Positions 51,602-60,546 of a stretch of 64,000 nt of DNA are shown here, in pieces. Source of the DNA: Micromonospora zamorensis (lineage in GTDB: Bacteria > Actinomycetota > Actinomycetes > Mycobacteriales > Micromonosporaceae); the NCBI RefSeq assembly GCF_900090275.1, contig NZ_LT607755.1, forward strand, positions 2,356,001 through 2,420,000. The letters are read 5' to 3'. The first letter of the stretch is position 1. Every line of letters begins with the position of its first letter. The notes beneath the pieces were generated by a model. It searched no databases. It was not told the DNA's origin and was given only the letters and a program-made list of their open reading frames with translations. A program made the translations under genes and the position numbers.

Positions 51602-53599
51602 ATGACGCCTGCTCCGTCGCCCACCAGCATCCGCGCCCGCGTCGCCGTCGTCCTGGTCGGCCTGCTGGTCGCGGCACTACCGGCGGCCCCGGTGACCGCC
51701 TCTCCGGGCACCGCTTCCCCGATCGCGGCGGAGCCGGCGGCGCGGCATCGCCCGGTGCCCGCACACGTCCGGGGCAACCAGACGGTCCCCGCCTACTCCT
51801 ACGCCGACGCGATCCGGGAGAGCGTGTGGGTCCAGACCTCCGCCGACAGCGATGGTGACGGTGTGCGGGACCGAGTGGCCGTGGACCTCGTCCGGCCCAG
51901 AGAGGCCGCGGCCGCAGGGGTCCGCGTACCGGTCATCATGGACGCCTCGCCCTACTACCTCTGCTGTGGCCGGGGCAACGAGAGTGAACTCAAGACGTAC
52001 GACGCGGCCGGTGTGATCGCCAAGGCGCCGCTGTTCTACGACAACTACTTCGTCCCACGCGGGTACGCCTTCGCCGCCGTGGACCTGGCGGGCACCGCCC
52101 GCTCCACCGGCTGCGAGGACGTCGGCGGCCCGGCCGAGGTGGGCAGCGCCAAGGCGGTGGTGGACTGGCTCAACGGGCGGGCCCGCGCGTACACCGCCGA
52201 CGGACGGCCAGTGAGCGCCACCTGGAGCACCGGCCAGGTGGGCATGATCGGCAAGTCGTGGGACGGTTCGGTCGCCAACGGGGTCGCCGCCACGGGCGTG
52301 GAGGGGCTGGCCACGATCGTCCCGATCTCGGCCATCTCCAGCTGGTACGACTACATGCGCTACCAGGGAAACCTGCGGACCACCGACTACCCCGGCTACC
52401 TGCACTCGTACGTCAGTGGCCGCACCGACGAAGCCTGCGCGGACGCTCTGGCCCGGCTGCGCGCGGACAGCGCTGAGGAGACCGGTGACTACAACGCGTT
52501 CTGGGCGCAGCGCGACTACCGGCCCTCGGCCGGCCGGGTCCGGGCCAGTGTCTTCGTGGCGCACGGCGTCAACGACCTGAACGTCACGACCAACCAGTTC
52601 GCCCGCTGGTGGCAGGAGTTGGCCGACCAGGGCGTGCCCCGCAAGCTCTGGCTCTACCAGGCCGGCCACGAGGACCCGTTCGACGTTCGACGCGCCGAGT
52701 GGGTGACAGCCCTGCACCGCTGGTTCGACTTCTGGTTGCAGGGGCTGCGCAACGGGGTGATGAACGAGCCACGCGTCGACCTGGAGACGGCTCCGGGCGC
52801 CTGGACGACGCAGCGGGACTGGCCCGCCCCCGGCACCCGCGACGTCCGGGTCGCCCTCGGCGCCGGCGACGGCGTGACCGGGACCCTCGGCGGGCGCGGC
52901 GCGCGACCGGGCCGGGAGCAGGCGTACGTCGACGCGTCACTGCCCGAGGCCGAGCTGGTCGCCCAGCCGAACACCGCGACCGCCGGGCGACTGGTCTTCC
53001 TCTCCGGTGCCCTGACCACGCCGCTGCGGATCTCCGGCAGCCCCTCGGTGCGGCTGCGGGTGCGGGTGGACCGGCCCACCACCGAGCTGACCGCCCGACT
53101 GGTCGACTACGGCACCGCCGAGCGGATCCGTTATGACAGCTCGGAAGGTGTGCGGACATTGGCAACCGAGTCCTGCTGGGGAGCCTCCACCGACGTCGAC
53201 GACGCCTGCTACCGGGACACCGAGGAGATCACCGCGGTCTCCGACCACGCGGTGCTGACCCGGGGATGGCTCGACGCCGCGCACCACCGCTCGCTGCGGT
53301 TCAGCACACCCCTGCGGCCGGACCGCTGGTACACGGTGACCGTGCCGCTGAACGCGTACGACGCGGTGCTGCCCGCTGGGCACGTGCTCGGCCTGGTCCT
53401 CGGCCAGAGCGATCCGGATTTCACCGAGACCGACGACCAGGACGCCACCGTACGGGTCGACCTCGGCCGCAGCGAGCTGATCCTTCCGGTCGCCGGCCGC
53501 GCCGGGTTGCCCGCCGTGGACGTCGCGCCGCCGGTGGTCACCGCGCCCGCCGACCCGTCGGCCGCCCGGACGGCCGGTGACACACGGCAGGTGCCCTGA
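51602..53599 (+). CDS. Secreted X-Pro dipeptidyl-peptidase (S15/CocE family)
   Basis: 665-residue extracellular serine hydrolase. Signal peptide about 1-32 (VVLVGLLVAALPAAPVTA). The alpha/beta hydrolase core has the nucleophile Ser in GMIGKSWDGSVANG (about 218), the acid Asp near VAHGVNDLNVT, and His in LYQAGHEDPF. The C-terminal half is the PepX_C jelly roll. Family members remove Xaa-Pro dipeptides or hydrolyse esters. GGGAGGA precedes ATG 51602. It is monocistronic and ends in a strong hairpin; with the trypsin it makes a second secreted peptidase in the window. Confidence 0.9.
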   Translation: MTPAPSPTSIRARVAVVLVGLLVAALPAAPVTASPGTASPIAAEPAARHRPVPAHVRGNQTVPAYSYADAIRESVWVQTSADSDGDGVRDRVAVDLVRPREAAAAGVRVPVIMDASPYYLCCGRGNESELKTYDAAGVIAKAPLFYDNYFVPRGYAFAAVDLAGTARSTGCEDVGGPAEVGSAKAVVDWLNGRARAYTADGRPVSATWSTGQVGMIGKSWDGSVANGVAATGVEGLATIVPISAISSWYDYMRYQGNLRTTDYPGYLHSYVSGRTDEACADALARLRADSAEETGDYNAFWAQRDYRPSAGRVRASVFVAHGVNDLNVTTNQFARWWQELADQGVPRKLWLYQAGHEDPFDVRRAEWVTALHRWFDFWLQGLRNGVMNEPRVDLETAPGAWTTQRDWPAPGTRDVRVALGAGDGVTGTLGGRGARPGREQAYVDASLPEAELVAQPNTATAGRLVFLSGALTTPLRISGSPSVRLRVRVDRPTTELTARLVDYGTAERIRYDSSEGVRTLATESCWGASTDVDDACYRDTEEITAVSDHAVLTRGWLDAAHHRSLRFSTPLRPDRWYTVTVPLNAYDAVLPAGHVLGLVLGQSDPDFTETDDQDATVRVDLGRSELILPVAGRAGLPAVDVAPPVVTAPADPSAARTAGDTRQVP

Positions 53600-53650
53600 C
53601 CCGACGGGGCCTCGATCGGGCACCACGCGCGGTCGCGGTGTCACCCCCTG

Positions 53651-53684
53651 CTGCCCCGGCCCGGCCACAAACAGGCCGGGGCAG
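53651..53684 (+). terminator. Terminator of the S15 peptidase gene
   Basis: 11-bp perfect stem CTGCCCCGGCC / GGCCGGGGCAG with a 12-base loop, 51 bases after the stop. Confidence 0.7.
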
Positions 53685-53786
53685 GGTGTTCATCGTGGGC
53701 ACGCGTCCCGTACGACGGGTGTTCACCGCGCTCTCCGAAGCTCCTTGATCGAAAGAGCATTCGCTTGATCGAGGAGAGGCTCTCAC

Positions 53787-55298
53787 GTGAGAGACAGACA
53801 ACCCGAAGAGACCGAGCACGCGCAGCTGTCACGGCGCAAGCTGGTCAAGTACGCGGGCGTCGGGGCGACGCTGGCCGCGGCCAGCCCACTGGTCGGCGCG
53901 GGCGCGGCCTGGGCCGACGAGGAGCGCCGGCCCGGTGACGACGACAAGAGCGACCGGGGCGGCTCCAAGAACCGGGTGTGGCGTGCGGGAGACCACCACA
54001 TCCACTCCGAGTACAGCGGCGAGTTCGACACCACGAAGTCCCCGATCGTCTTCCACAAGGGCGCGGACGCGGTCTACCCGATCGTCACCAACGCCATCAT
54101 GGCGAAGAACTTCGGTCTGACCTGGGCCATGTGTACCGACCACGGTGGACCGACGCACTCGAAGGTGAACATCGAGCAGGCGTACCCGGACCTGCTGCGT
54201 TCGCGCAAGCTGGTCCCCGAGGTGCTCCAGTTCTGGGGTATGGAGTTCGACGCGCCCTCGCTGGACCACCACACGCTGATGATCCCGCGCCACGACGACG
54301 AGGCGAAGCAGCTCTTCGAGCTGGAGAGCCGGTTCGCGAAGTACGACGCGTTCCCCACCGACCCGGCCCGGGACACCGAGGCGAAGATGGTGGAGTTCCT
54401 CAAGGTTGCCCGGGGCATGCCGCACAAGCCGCTGGTGATCGCCCACCACGCGTCCCGTTCGGCGCCCGGCCTCGGCGTCTACGGCCAGGACACCCCGCGC
54501 GAGTTCCGCAACGGCAACAACGCCGCGCCGGACGTCTACATCGGTTTCGAGGGCGCACCCGGGCACCAGGCTGGCCCCCTCAACGGTGGCAAGCGCGGCG
54601 GTTACGGCAACCACCCCACCTACGGCGGCTTCGACCAGATGACCGCCCGGGTCGGCGGCCTGTGGGACTCGCTGCTCGGCGAGGGCCGGCGCTGGTGGAT
54701 CACCGCGACCTCGGACTCGCACGTGCACTGGACCCGCGGCGGCTCCGACTTCTGGCCGGGCGAGTACAGCAAGACGTACGTGCACGCGCGCCAGGACTAC
54801 GGCGACATCATGGATGGTCTGCGCAACGGCCGGATCTGGGTCACCACCGGCGACCTGATCCGCAGCCTCGACGTCACCGCCACGTCCCAGGGCCGGACCG
54901 CCGACGTGGGCGAGACCATCACGGTCAGCCGTCGTAGCCGTACCGACGTCGAGATCGAGATCACGTTCCGTCCACTGGGCGGCCCGAACGCGAACGGTGA
55001 CCGCCCCGAGGTCCGCCGGGTCGACCTGATCGTCGGCCAGATCACCGGACCGAGCGCCAGCCTGGACGCCGACACCAACCCCACCACCACTGTGGCGGCC
55101 CGGTTCGGCCCGCGCGACTGGCGCCGCAAGGGTGACAGCTATGTCATCCGGCACACGCTGCGCAACGTCGAGGCCGACACCTACGCGCGCGTGCGGGGCA
55201 CCAGCACCGACGAGGCCGAGCCGCTCGCCGACGGGCTGGAGAGCCCGTGGGACGACCTGTGGTTCTACTCGAACCCGGTCTTCGTGCACGTGCGCTGA
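53787..55298 (+). CDS. Tat-exported PHP-domain protein
   Basis: 503-residue secreted metal-dependent hydrolase-like protein. The N-terminus has a twin-arginine signal (SRRKLVKYAGVGATLAAASPL, about 15-45, ending AAWA), so it is exported folded. The PHP motifs follow: DHHIHSEYS (about 69), MCTDHGG (about 113), IAHHASR (about 218), and SDSHVHW (about 310), together supplying the His/Asp ligands of a multinuclear metal site. Such proteins are phosphoesterases, but the substrate is not known. The GTG start at 53787 has GAGGAGAGG upstream. Two CTTGATCGA direct repeats 20 bases apart precede it. Confidence 0.85.
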   Translation: MRDRQPEETEHAQLSRRKLVKYAGVGATLAAASPLVGAGAAWADEERRPGDDDKSDRGGSKNRVWRAGDHHIHSEYSGEFDTTKSPIVFHKGADAVYPIVTNAIMAKNFGLTWAMCTDHGGPTHSKVNIEQAYPDLLRSRKLVPEVLQFWGMEFDAPSLDHHTLMIPRHDDEAKQLFELESRFAKYDAFPTDPARDTEAKMVEFLKVARGMPHKPLVIAHHASRSAPGLGVYGQDTPREFRNGNNAAPDVYIGFEGAPGHQAGPLNGGKRGGYGNHPTYGGFDQMTARVGGLWDSLLGEGRRWWITATSDSHVHWTRGGSDFWPGEYSKTYVHARQDYGDIMDGLRNGRIWVTTGDLIRSLDVTATSQGRTADVGETITVSRRSRTDVEIEITFRPLGGPNANGDRPEVRRVDLIVGQITGPSASLDADTNPTTTVAARFGPRDWRRKGDSYVIRHTLRNVEADTYARVRGTSTDEAEPLADGLESPWDDLWFYSNPVFVHVR

Positions 55299-55317
55299 CC
55301 CGGCCCGGCAGTAACAC

Positions 55318-55376
55318 CGCGGGTCCGTCCCGCGCCGCTTGACGTACGACGGTCGGGCGGTGCGGGCGGACCCGCG
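55318..55376. terminator. Bidirectional terminator between PHP and MarR genes
   Basis: CGCGGGTCCG-CCCGC pairs with GCGGGCGGACCCGCG (one bulge) across a 28-base loop, between two converging genes. Confidence 0.6.
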
Positions 55377-55403
55377 CCGCGTTCCCGCCCCCGTCGGTGC
55401 CCG

Positions 55404-55997
55404 TCAGTCGGTGTCGCGGCGGCGGGCTCGGGGGGCGGTGGTCCGCACGCCTCGTCCGGGCGCGGCGCCGGTGCGGCTCGTCGTCGGTGCCGGGGTGGGT
55501 TGCACCTGAGCCACCACCTCGCAGAGGTCGCGCAGCGGGTCCACCGCCTGGGCCGAGCAGGCGACCTGTTGGAGCAGCGTCCGTAGCGTCGCCGCGTCGG
55601 CTGGCGCGAGCGACCCCAGCAGGTGCGACTCCACCTGCCGCAGCGCCGAGCGCCGCTGTTCCCAGGCGGCGCGGCCGGCGTCGGTGACGTCGATCAGCCG
55701 GTTGCGCCGGTCCGCCGGGTCCGCGCGACGGGCGACGAAGCCGGGTCGTTCCAGGTCGTCGATCAGGTACGTGAGGACGGTGCGGTCGAGGCCGAGCTCC
55801 TCGGCGATCGCCCCCTGATTGCGGGACGGCCCATTGATCGCCGCCGTGAGCAGCTGGTAGCCGCGTGGACCGCCGGGGAAGTCGGTGAGTGTGTGCTCGG
55901 CCGCCCGGACGTAGCCACGGAAGACGATCCCGAGCATCCAGCCCAGGTCGTCGTCGAGCGGATCGGGCCGGTCCGGCCGGTGAGTGGCACCCGTCAT
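55404..55997 (-). CDS. MarR-family transcriptional regulator
   Basis: 197-residue regulator with a MarR winged HTH (RNQGAIAEELGLDRTVLTYLIDDLERPGFVARRADPADRRNRLIDVTDAG) and a basic, Pro/Ala-rich C-terminal tail of about 45 residues not usual for the family. ATG 55997 is favoured over one 72 bases upstream, which would add a Cys- and Leu-rich stretch. It is divergent from the LLM-hemerythrin gene, with a small palindrome in the gap, so control of that gene is likely. Confidence 0.88.
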   Translation of the reverse strand: MTGATHRPDRPDPLDDDLGWMLGIVFRGYVRAAEHTLTDFPGGPRGYQLLTAAINGPSRNQGAIAEELGLDRTVLTYLIDDLERPGFVARRADPADRRNRLIDVTDAGRAAWEQRRSALRQVESHLLGSLAPADAATLRTLLQQVACSAQAVDPLRDLCEVVAQVQPTPAPTTSRTGAAPGRGVRTTAPRARRRDTD

Positions 55998-56033
55998 CCC
56001 CCGACAGTAGCGCAGCGGCACAGACCTTGTTGG

Positions 56034-56047
56034 CAGAAGATGTTCTG
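56034..56047. promoter_or_regulatory. Candidate MarR operator
   Basis: CAGAA-GATG-TTCTG in the 114-base divergent gap between the MarR and LLM-hemerythrin genes. Short arms, so moderate support only. Confidence 0.4.
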
Positions 56048-56111
56048 AGTGGCATAAGGTTGAGGTCATGACGCATCGCCTGAGGCGTCGTGCGAATCGG
56101 GAGGCTCACAG

Positions 56112-57725
56112 ATGAGCGACTACGGCCACGACCTGGTCTTCGGGTCCTTCGTCACCCCCAGCAATGACGATCCGGACCGCACGGTCGGCGTCGCCGTCCT
56201 GTCCGAGCAGGTCGGGCTGGACCTGGTCACCTTCCAGGACCACCCGTACCAGCCGGCGTTCCTCGACACCTGGACGTTGCTGAGCTTCGTGGCGGCCCGG
56301 ACCAACCGCGTGCACCTGGCGGCGAACGTGACGAACCTGCCGCTGCGCCCGCCGGCGGTGCTCGCCCGCAGCGTGGCCAGCCTGGACCTGCTCAGCGGCG
56401 GCCGGGTCGGCCTCGGCCTCGGCGCCGGAGCGTTCTGGGATGCCATCGAGGCGATGGGCGGCCGGCGGTTGACCCCCGGCCAGGGCGTACGCGCGTTGGA
56501 GGAGGCCATCGAGGTCATCCGTCAGCTCTGGGACGCCGAGACGCGCGGTGGAGTGCGGGTCGACGGCGAGTTCCACCGGGTGGTGGGCGCCAAGCGCGGG
56601 CCGGCCCCGGCGCACGTGGTGCCGATCTGGTTGGGCGCGTACAAGCCCCGGATGCTCCAGCTCACCGGCCGCCGGGCCGACGGTTGGCTGCCCTCGCTGG
56701 GCTACCTGCAGCCCGGTGACCTGGCCAAGGGCAACGCGATCATCGACGACGCCGCGCAGCAGGCCGGCCGGGCACCGCAGGACGTCCGCCGGCTGCTCAA
56801 CATCTCCGGCGAGTTCTCAGCCGTCGGGCGCGGTCAACTGAACGGGCCTGCCGATCAGTGGGCGCGGGAGCTGACCGAGCTGGCGCTGGGGGAGGGCGTC
56901 AGCACCTTCATCCTCGCCAGCGACGACCCCGACGACCTGCGCCGATTCGCCGGCGAGGTGGCCCCCGCCGTCCGCGAGTTGGTCGCCGCCGAGCGCGAGC
57001 GGGCTGCGGCGCCGGAGCGTACGCCGACTCCGGATCGGGCTGCGGAGCCGGAGCTGGCGGCAGAGCCGGAGCCGGCGCCGGTCGCCGCCGCGCCGGTACG
57101 GGCGAGCCGCGCGAGCGTGACCGGCGGCGCGTTCGCCGTGGTGCCAACCCCCGACGACGGCGTGCGGCGCAGCGACCAGAAGGTCTGGGACGAGTCGGTC
57201 CGGCCGACCGGGCCGACGCCCGACCCGGACCGCACCTACACCCCGCACGAGCAGGCCACCGGTGCGCACCTGGTGCAGATCCACGACGGCCTGCGCGCCG
57301 AGCTGGCCCAGATCCACGACCTGATCGAGCAGGTGGCGGCCGGCGAGATCGACGCGGGCACGGCCCGGTCGCACATCAACACCATGACCATGCGGCAGAA
57401 CCGGTGGACGCTCGGCGTCTACTGCGAGTCGTACTGCCGCATCGTCACCACCCACCACACGATCGAGGACCAATCGCTCTTTCCCCGGCTGCGGGCGCGT
57501 GACCCGCGGCTCGGCCCGGTCGTCGACCGGCTGGAGCAGGAGCACCACGTCATTCACGACGTGTTGGAGGGCGTCGACCGGGCCCTCGTCGCGTACGTCG
57601 GGTCTCCGGACGGTCTGACCGAGCTGCGGGCGGCGGTGGACCTGCTGACCGACGCCCTGCTGTCGCACCTCAGCTACGAGGAGCGGGAGCTGGTCGAGCC
57701 GTTGGCCCGGTTGGGCATCGCCTGA
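56112..57725 (+). CDS. Luciferase-like oxidoreductase fused to a hemerythrin domain
   Basis: 537-residue two-domain protein. Residues about 1-300 are a luciferase-like monooxygenase (LLM) barrel (GSFVTPSNDDPDRTVGVAVLSEQVGLD, VHLAANVTNLPLRPPAVLARS, GGRVGLGLGAGAFWDA, PIWLGAYKPRML), using FMN or F420. An Ala/Pro/Glu-rich linker (about 300-340) leads to a C-terminal hemerythrin-like four-helix bundle whose His/Glu ligands appear in LVQIHDGL, TTHHTIEDQSLFP, EQEHHVIHDVL and LLSHLSYEERELVEPL. A diiron or oxygen-sensing site coupled to a flavin enzyme is therefore likely. Divergent from a MarR gene. Substrate unknown. Confidence 0.87.
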   Translation: MSDYGHDLVFGSFVTPSNDDPDRTVGVAVLSEQVGLDLVTFQDHPYQPAFLDTWTLLSFVAARTNRVHLAANVTNLPLRPPAVLARSVASLDLLSGGRVGLGLGAGAFWDAIEAMGGRRLTPGQGVRALEEAIEVIRQLWDAETRGGVRVDGEFHRVVGAKRGPAPAHVVPIWLGAYKPRMLQLTGRRADGWLPSLGYLQPGDLAKGNAIIDDAAQQAGRAPQDVRRLLNISGEFSAVGRGQLNGPADQWARELTELALGEGVSTFILASDDPDDLRRFAGEVAPAVRELVAAERERAAAPERTPTPDRAAEPELAAEPEPAPVAAAPVRASRASVTGGAFAVVPTPDDGVRRSDQKVWDESVRPTGPTPDPDRTYTPHEQATGAHLVQIHDGLRAELAQIHDLIEQVAAGEIDAGTARSHINTMTMRQNRWTLGVYCESYCRIVTTHHTIEDQSLFPRLRARDPRLGPVVDRLEQEHHVIHDVLEGVDRALVAYVGSPDGLTELRAAVDLLTDALLSHLSYEERELVEPLARLGIA

Positions 57726-57770
57726 TCGGCACGGCCCCCTCCGGGCGGCAGGGGTTGCCTCGACAAATCT

Positions 57771-57798
57771 GAGAGACTACTTTCGAAACATGTCTCTC
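57771..57798 (+). promoter_or_regulatory. Operator spanning the start codon of the ArsR-type regulator gene
   Basis: GAGAGAC and GTCTCTC arms surround a perfect TTTCGAAA core, giving one 28-base dyad that includes the ATG at 57790. Binding here would block both transcription and translation, so autoregulation is expected. Confidence 0.6.
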
Positions 57799-58410
57799 AA
57801 GAACCCGTACGGGGATTTCGAGATCACCGAGCCGCAGGCGCTGCGGGCGCTGGCCCACCCTGTGCGGCTGGCGATCCTCGAACACCTTCAGCGGCACGGC
57901 CCGGCCACGGCGACCGGGCTCTCGCCGCACGTCGGGGCCACCCCCTCGGTGGTCAGCTGGCACCTGCGGCACCTCGCGACGTTCGGTCTGGTCACCGACT
58001 GGGAGGGCGCCACCAGCAAGCGGGAACGCTGGTGGCAGGCCGCAGCCCGGGGCTTCCGTTTCACCGCGACCGACAGTGTCGAGGGGCAGTCCGCCAGCCA
58101 GCAGCTGCGCGGCGAGATGTTCGCCCGAAACGCCGATGCGCCGCAGCAGTGGCTGCTGAGCGAGGAGCCCCGACTGGACCCCGAGTGGCGCGCGCTGGCC
58201 GGCATCGCCGACACCCGGTTCGTGGCCACCGCCGACGAGCTGCGGCAGCTGGAGGAGTCGATCGAAGAGCTGATCGCTCCGTACGTGCGGCGCAAGGAGA
58301 CGTCGGCCCCGGACGGCGCACGGATCGTCCGGATGCTGCGCTACCTCCTGCCCGAGCCCGGCGACGACGCCCCGGCCGAGCCCGGCGACGACGAACCGGC
58401 CACGTCGTGA
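57790..58410 (+). CDS. ArsR-like winged-helix regulator
   Basis: 206-residue regulator of the HTH_20/ArsR type. HTH: ALRALAHPVRLAILEHLQRHGPATATGLSPHVGATPSVVSWHLRHLATFGLV, with an extended C-terminal region that ends in an acidic tail, EPGDDAPAEPGDDEPATS. No Cys metal motif is visible, so it is not a classic metal sensor. Its stop overlaps the GTG of the MFS gene (GTGA), and a 28-base dyad lies across its own start. A drug- or stress-responsive repressor of the adjacent pump is likely. Confidence 0.85.
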   Translation: MSLKNPYGDFEITEPQALRALAHPVRLAILEHLQRHGPATATGLSPHVGATPSVVSWHLRHLATFGLVTDWEGATSKRERWWQAAARGFRFTATDSVEGQSASQQLRGEMFARNADAPQQWLLSEEPRLDPEWRALAGIADTRFVATADELRQLEESIEELIAPYVRRKETSAPDGARIVRMLRYLLPEPGDDAPAEPGDDEPATS

Positions 58411-59681
58411 CCGCCGCCGGCACCGTGAGCGCCACCGGCGCCGTGCCCCCGCCGGCCCTGCACCGCGACCGACGGTTCCGCACCTTCTGGGCCGGCGAGA
58501 CGATCTCCTCGTTCGGCGACCGGGTCAGCGAACTGGCCCTCCCGCTGATCGCCGTCTCCCTGCTCACCGCGACACCCGTGCAGGTCAGTGTCCTCACCGC
58601 GCTGATCTGGCTGCCCAACCTGCTGGGCCTGTTCCTCGGTGCGTGGGTGGACCAGCGCACCCACAAGCGGCGGCTCCTGATCATCGCCGACCTGGTCCGC
58701 GCCGCGGTGCTGCTCAGCCTGCCGGTGGCCTACCTGTTCGACGCGATCACCCTCACCCAGCTCTACCTGGTGGCACTGCTCACCGGCCTCGGAGCGGTGC
58801 TGTTCGCCATGGCGCGGCAGGCCTTCTTCGTCGCCCTGGTGCCACGATCGGCGTACGTGGACGCGAACAGCAAGTTGAGCATGAGCCGGTCGCTGTCCTC
58901 CATCGCCGGCCCCGCCGTCGGCGGTGGGCTGGTCCAGGCGCTCAGCGCGCCGGGCGCGATCCTCGTCGACGCGGTGTCGTTCCTCGGCTCCGCGCTGCTG
59001 CTGCGCCGCATCCCGGTCACCGAGACGCCTCCGCCTCCGCGTCAGACGTCCACTCTCGGCCTGGTCCGCGAAGGGCTCGTGCTGGTGCTGCGGCACCCGG
59101 TGCTGCGGGCCGCCCTCGGCTGCACCAGCACTGTCAACTTCTTCACCTTCATCGCCGGCGCACTGCTGGTGCTCTACGCCAGCCGGGACCTCGGCCTGTC
59201 GGCCGGCGCGATCGGTGTCGCCCTCGGGTTCGGGGCACTCGGCGGGCTCGCGGGCGCGGCGCTCGCCCCACGGATCTCCCGCGCCATCGGTTTGGGGCGT
59301 ACCGCCATGATCGGCGCGGTGCTCTTTCCCGCACCGCTGGCGCTGACCGCGCTGGTGACCGGCCCCACCTGGACGAAGGTGGCCATGCTGGCGGCCATCG
59401 AGTTGGTCTCCAGCGTCGGGGTGATGCTGATGGACGTCAACCTGAACGCCCTGCTCATCGCCGTGACACCCGACGACGCTCTGGCACGCCGGGCCGGGGC
59501 CTACAGCGCCGTCAACTACGGCATCCGACCGGTCGGCGCACTGGTCGGTGGCGTGCTGGGCACCACCATCGGCCTGCGACCCACCCTGGCCATCGCCGGC
59601 CTGGGTGGCGTGCTCGCCGTGCTCTGGCTGGTCGCGTCGCCGGTGCGCCACATCAGAACCCTGGACGACCAGACGGCCTGA
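58407..59681 (+). CDS. MFS transporter, probable drug efflux
   Basis: 424-residue major facilitator with about 12 helices (FRTFWAGETISSFGDRVSELALPLIAVSLL, SVLTALIWLPNLLGLFLGAWVDQRTHKRR, LYLVALLTGLGAVLFAMARQAFF and so on). The GAWVDQRTHKRR loop is the MFS motif A region. It belongs to the enterobactin/macrolide-exporter-like MFS_3 group. It is translationally coupled to the ArsR-like regulator and so probably induced by its own substrate. A palindrome downstream ends the unit. Confidence 0.88.
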   Translation: MTAAGTVSATGAVPPPALHRDRRFRTFWAGETISSFGDRVSELALPLIAVSLLTATPVQVSVLTALIWLPNLLGLFLGAWVDQRTHKRRLLIIADLVRAAVLLSLPVAYLFDAITLTQLYLVALLTGLGAVLFAMARQAFFVALVPRSAYVDANSKLSMSRSLSSIAGPAVGGGLVQALSAPGAILVDAVSFLGSALLLRRIPVTETPPPPRQTSTLGLVREGLVLVLRHPVLRAALGCTSTVNFFTFIAGALLVLYASRDLGLSAGAIGVALGFGALGGLAGAALAPRISRAIGLGRTAMIGAVLFPAPLALTALVTGPTWTKVAMLAAIELVSSVGVMLMDVNLNALLIAVTPDDALARRAGAYSAVNYGIRPVGALVGGVLGTTIGLRPTLAIAGLGGVLAVLWLVASPVRHIRTLDDQTA

Positions 59682-59716
59682 CGCTGGAGCGGGTCGCCGT
59701 GGCGCGCACTCACCCG

Positions 59717-59770
59717 GATGAGCGTGATACCGCAGAGTCATCAACATGCCGTTGAGGCATCACGCTCATC
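59717..59770. repeat. 54-bp palindromic repeat with 15-base arms
   Basis: GATGAGCGTGATACC and GGCATCACGCTCATC (one mismatch) frame a 24-base centre, CAGAGTCATCAACATGCCGT plus four bases. It lies between two converging genes (MFS and hydrolase), so it may work as a bidirectional terminator. Only one copy occurs in this window; it looks like a dispersed repeat unrelated to the 79-bp family. Confidence 0.65.
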
Positions 59771-59810
59771 GAAGCGACAGCGGGCCCTCGCCGCCACCGC
59801 CCGACTCAGC

Positions 59811-60506
59811 TCAGCTGGCCTCCGCCACCAGGATCCGGGCCAGCTCGGTGGGCTGGGAGAACATCGGCCAGTGGCCGGTGTCCATGGTGACCAGTCGCCA
59901 GTGGTCGCTGGTCAGCAGCTTGGCCACTGTGTCGTTGGGCTCAGGCCCGTCGAGCAGACACTTGACGTACGTCGCCGGAAGCTCACCCAACTGCCGGGTC
60001 AGCACGGCCGGCTCGGTCAGCGTGGCCCCCGGGTGCGGCGTGGAGCCCTCGATCAGCCGGGCGACCTGCTCGTCGGTGAGCCCCTGACCGTCGAAGTCGG
60101 CCGCACCCAGCGGCGGCCAGTAGCCGCCGTTGTCGGCGATCAGCGCCTCGAAAACCGCCTGGCCCTGCCACCAACCGGACGCGAACGACCCGCCGTCGAC
60201 CGGCACCTCCGCGTCGACGAAGACCACCCTGGCCAACCGATCGCCGATGCGCTCGGCGGCCTGGCCCACCGGAATGCCGGAATAGCTGTGCCCGACCAGC
60301 ACCACGTCGCGCAGGTCGCGGCGCTCGATCTCGTCGACGATGTCCTGCACGTGGGTCTGCTGCCCAGCGGGCACGCCCCGCTTGTCGGCGAGACCGGAGA
60401 GGGTCACCGCGTGGGCGCCGTGGCCGGCCGCCCGAAGGGGCGCCACCACCTCGTCCCATGCCGACGATCCCAGCCACGCCCCCGCCACCAGTACGAATTC
60501 AGCCAT
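59811..60506 (-). CDS. Alpha/beta hydrolase
   Basis: 231-residue cytoplasmic hydrolase of the esterase/hydroxynitrile-lyase-like group. FVLVAGAWLGSSAWDEVVAPLRAAGH is the family opening, GHSYSG holds the nucleophile Ser (about 80), FVDAEVP the oxyanion region, and the acid-His pair is probably in MDTGHWPMFSQP near the C-terminus. ATG 60506. It is a single gene followed by a VOC gene in the same direction (41-base gap). Substrate unknown. Confidence 0.87.
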   Translation of the reverse strand: MAEFVLVAGAWLGSSAWDEVVAPLRAAGHGAHAVTLSGLADKRGVPAGQQTHVQDIVDEIERRDLRDVVLVGHSYSGIPVGQAAERIGDRLARVVFVDAEVPVDGGSFASGWWQGQAVFEALIADNGGYWPPLGAADFDGQGLTDEQVARLIEGSTPHPGATLTEPAVLTRQLGELPATYVKCLLDGPEPNDTVAKLLTSDHWRLVTMDTGHWPMFSQPTELARILVAEAS

Positions 60507-60546
60507 GGGCGGGACCCTAGCGGCACCCTCCGACAACCCCGACGCG

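Noticed and set aside
53744..53772. CTTGATCGA direct repeats as an operator before the PHP gene
   Set aside because: Two short repeats 20 bases apart with no dyad and no local regulator; could be chance.
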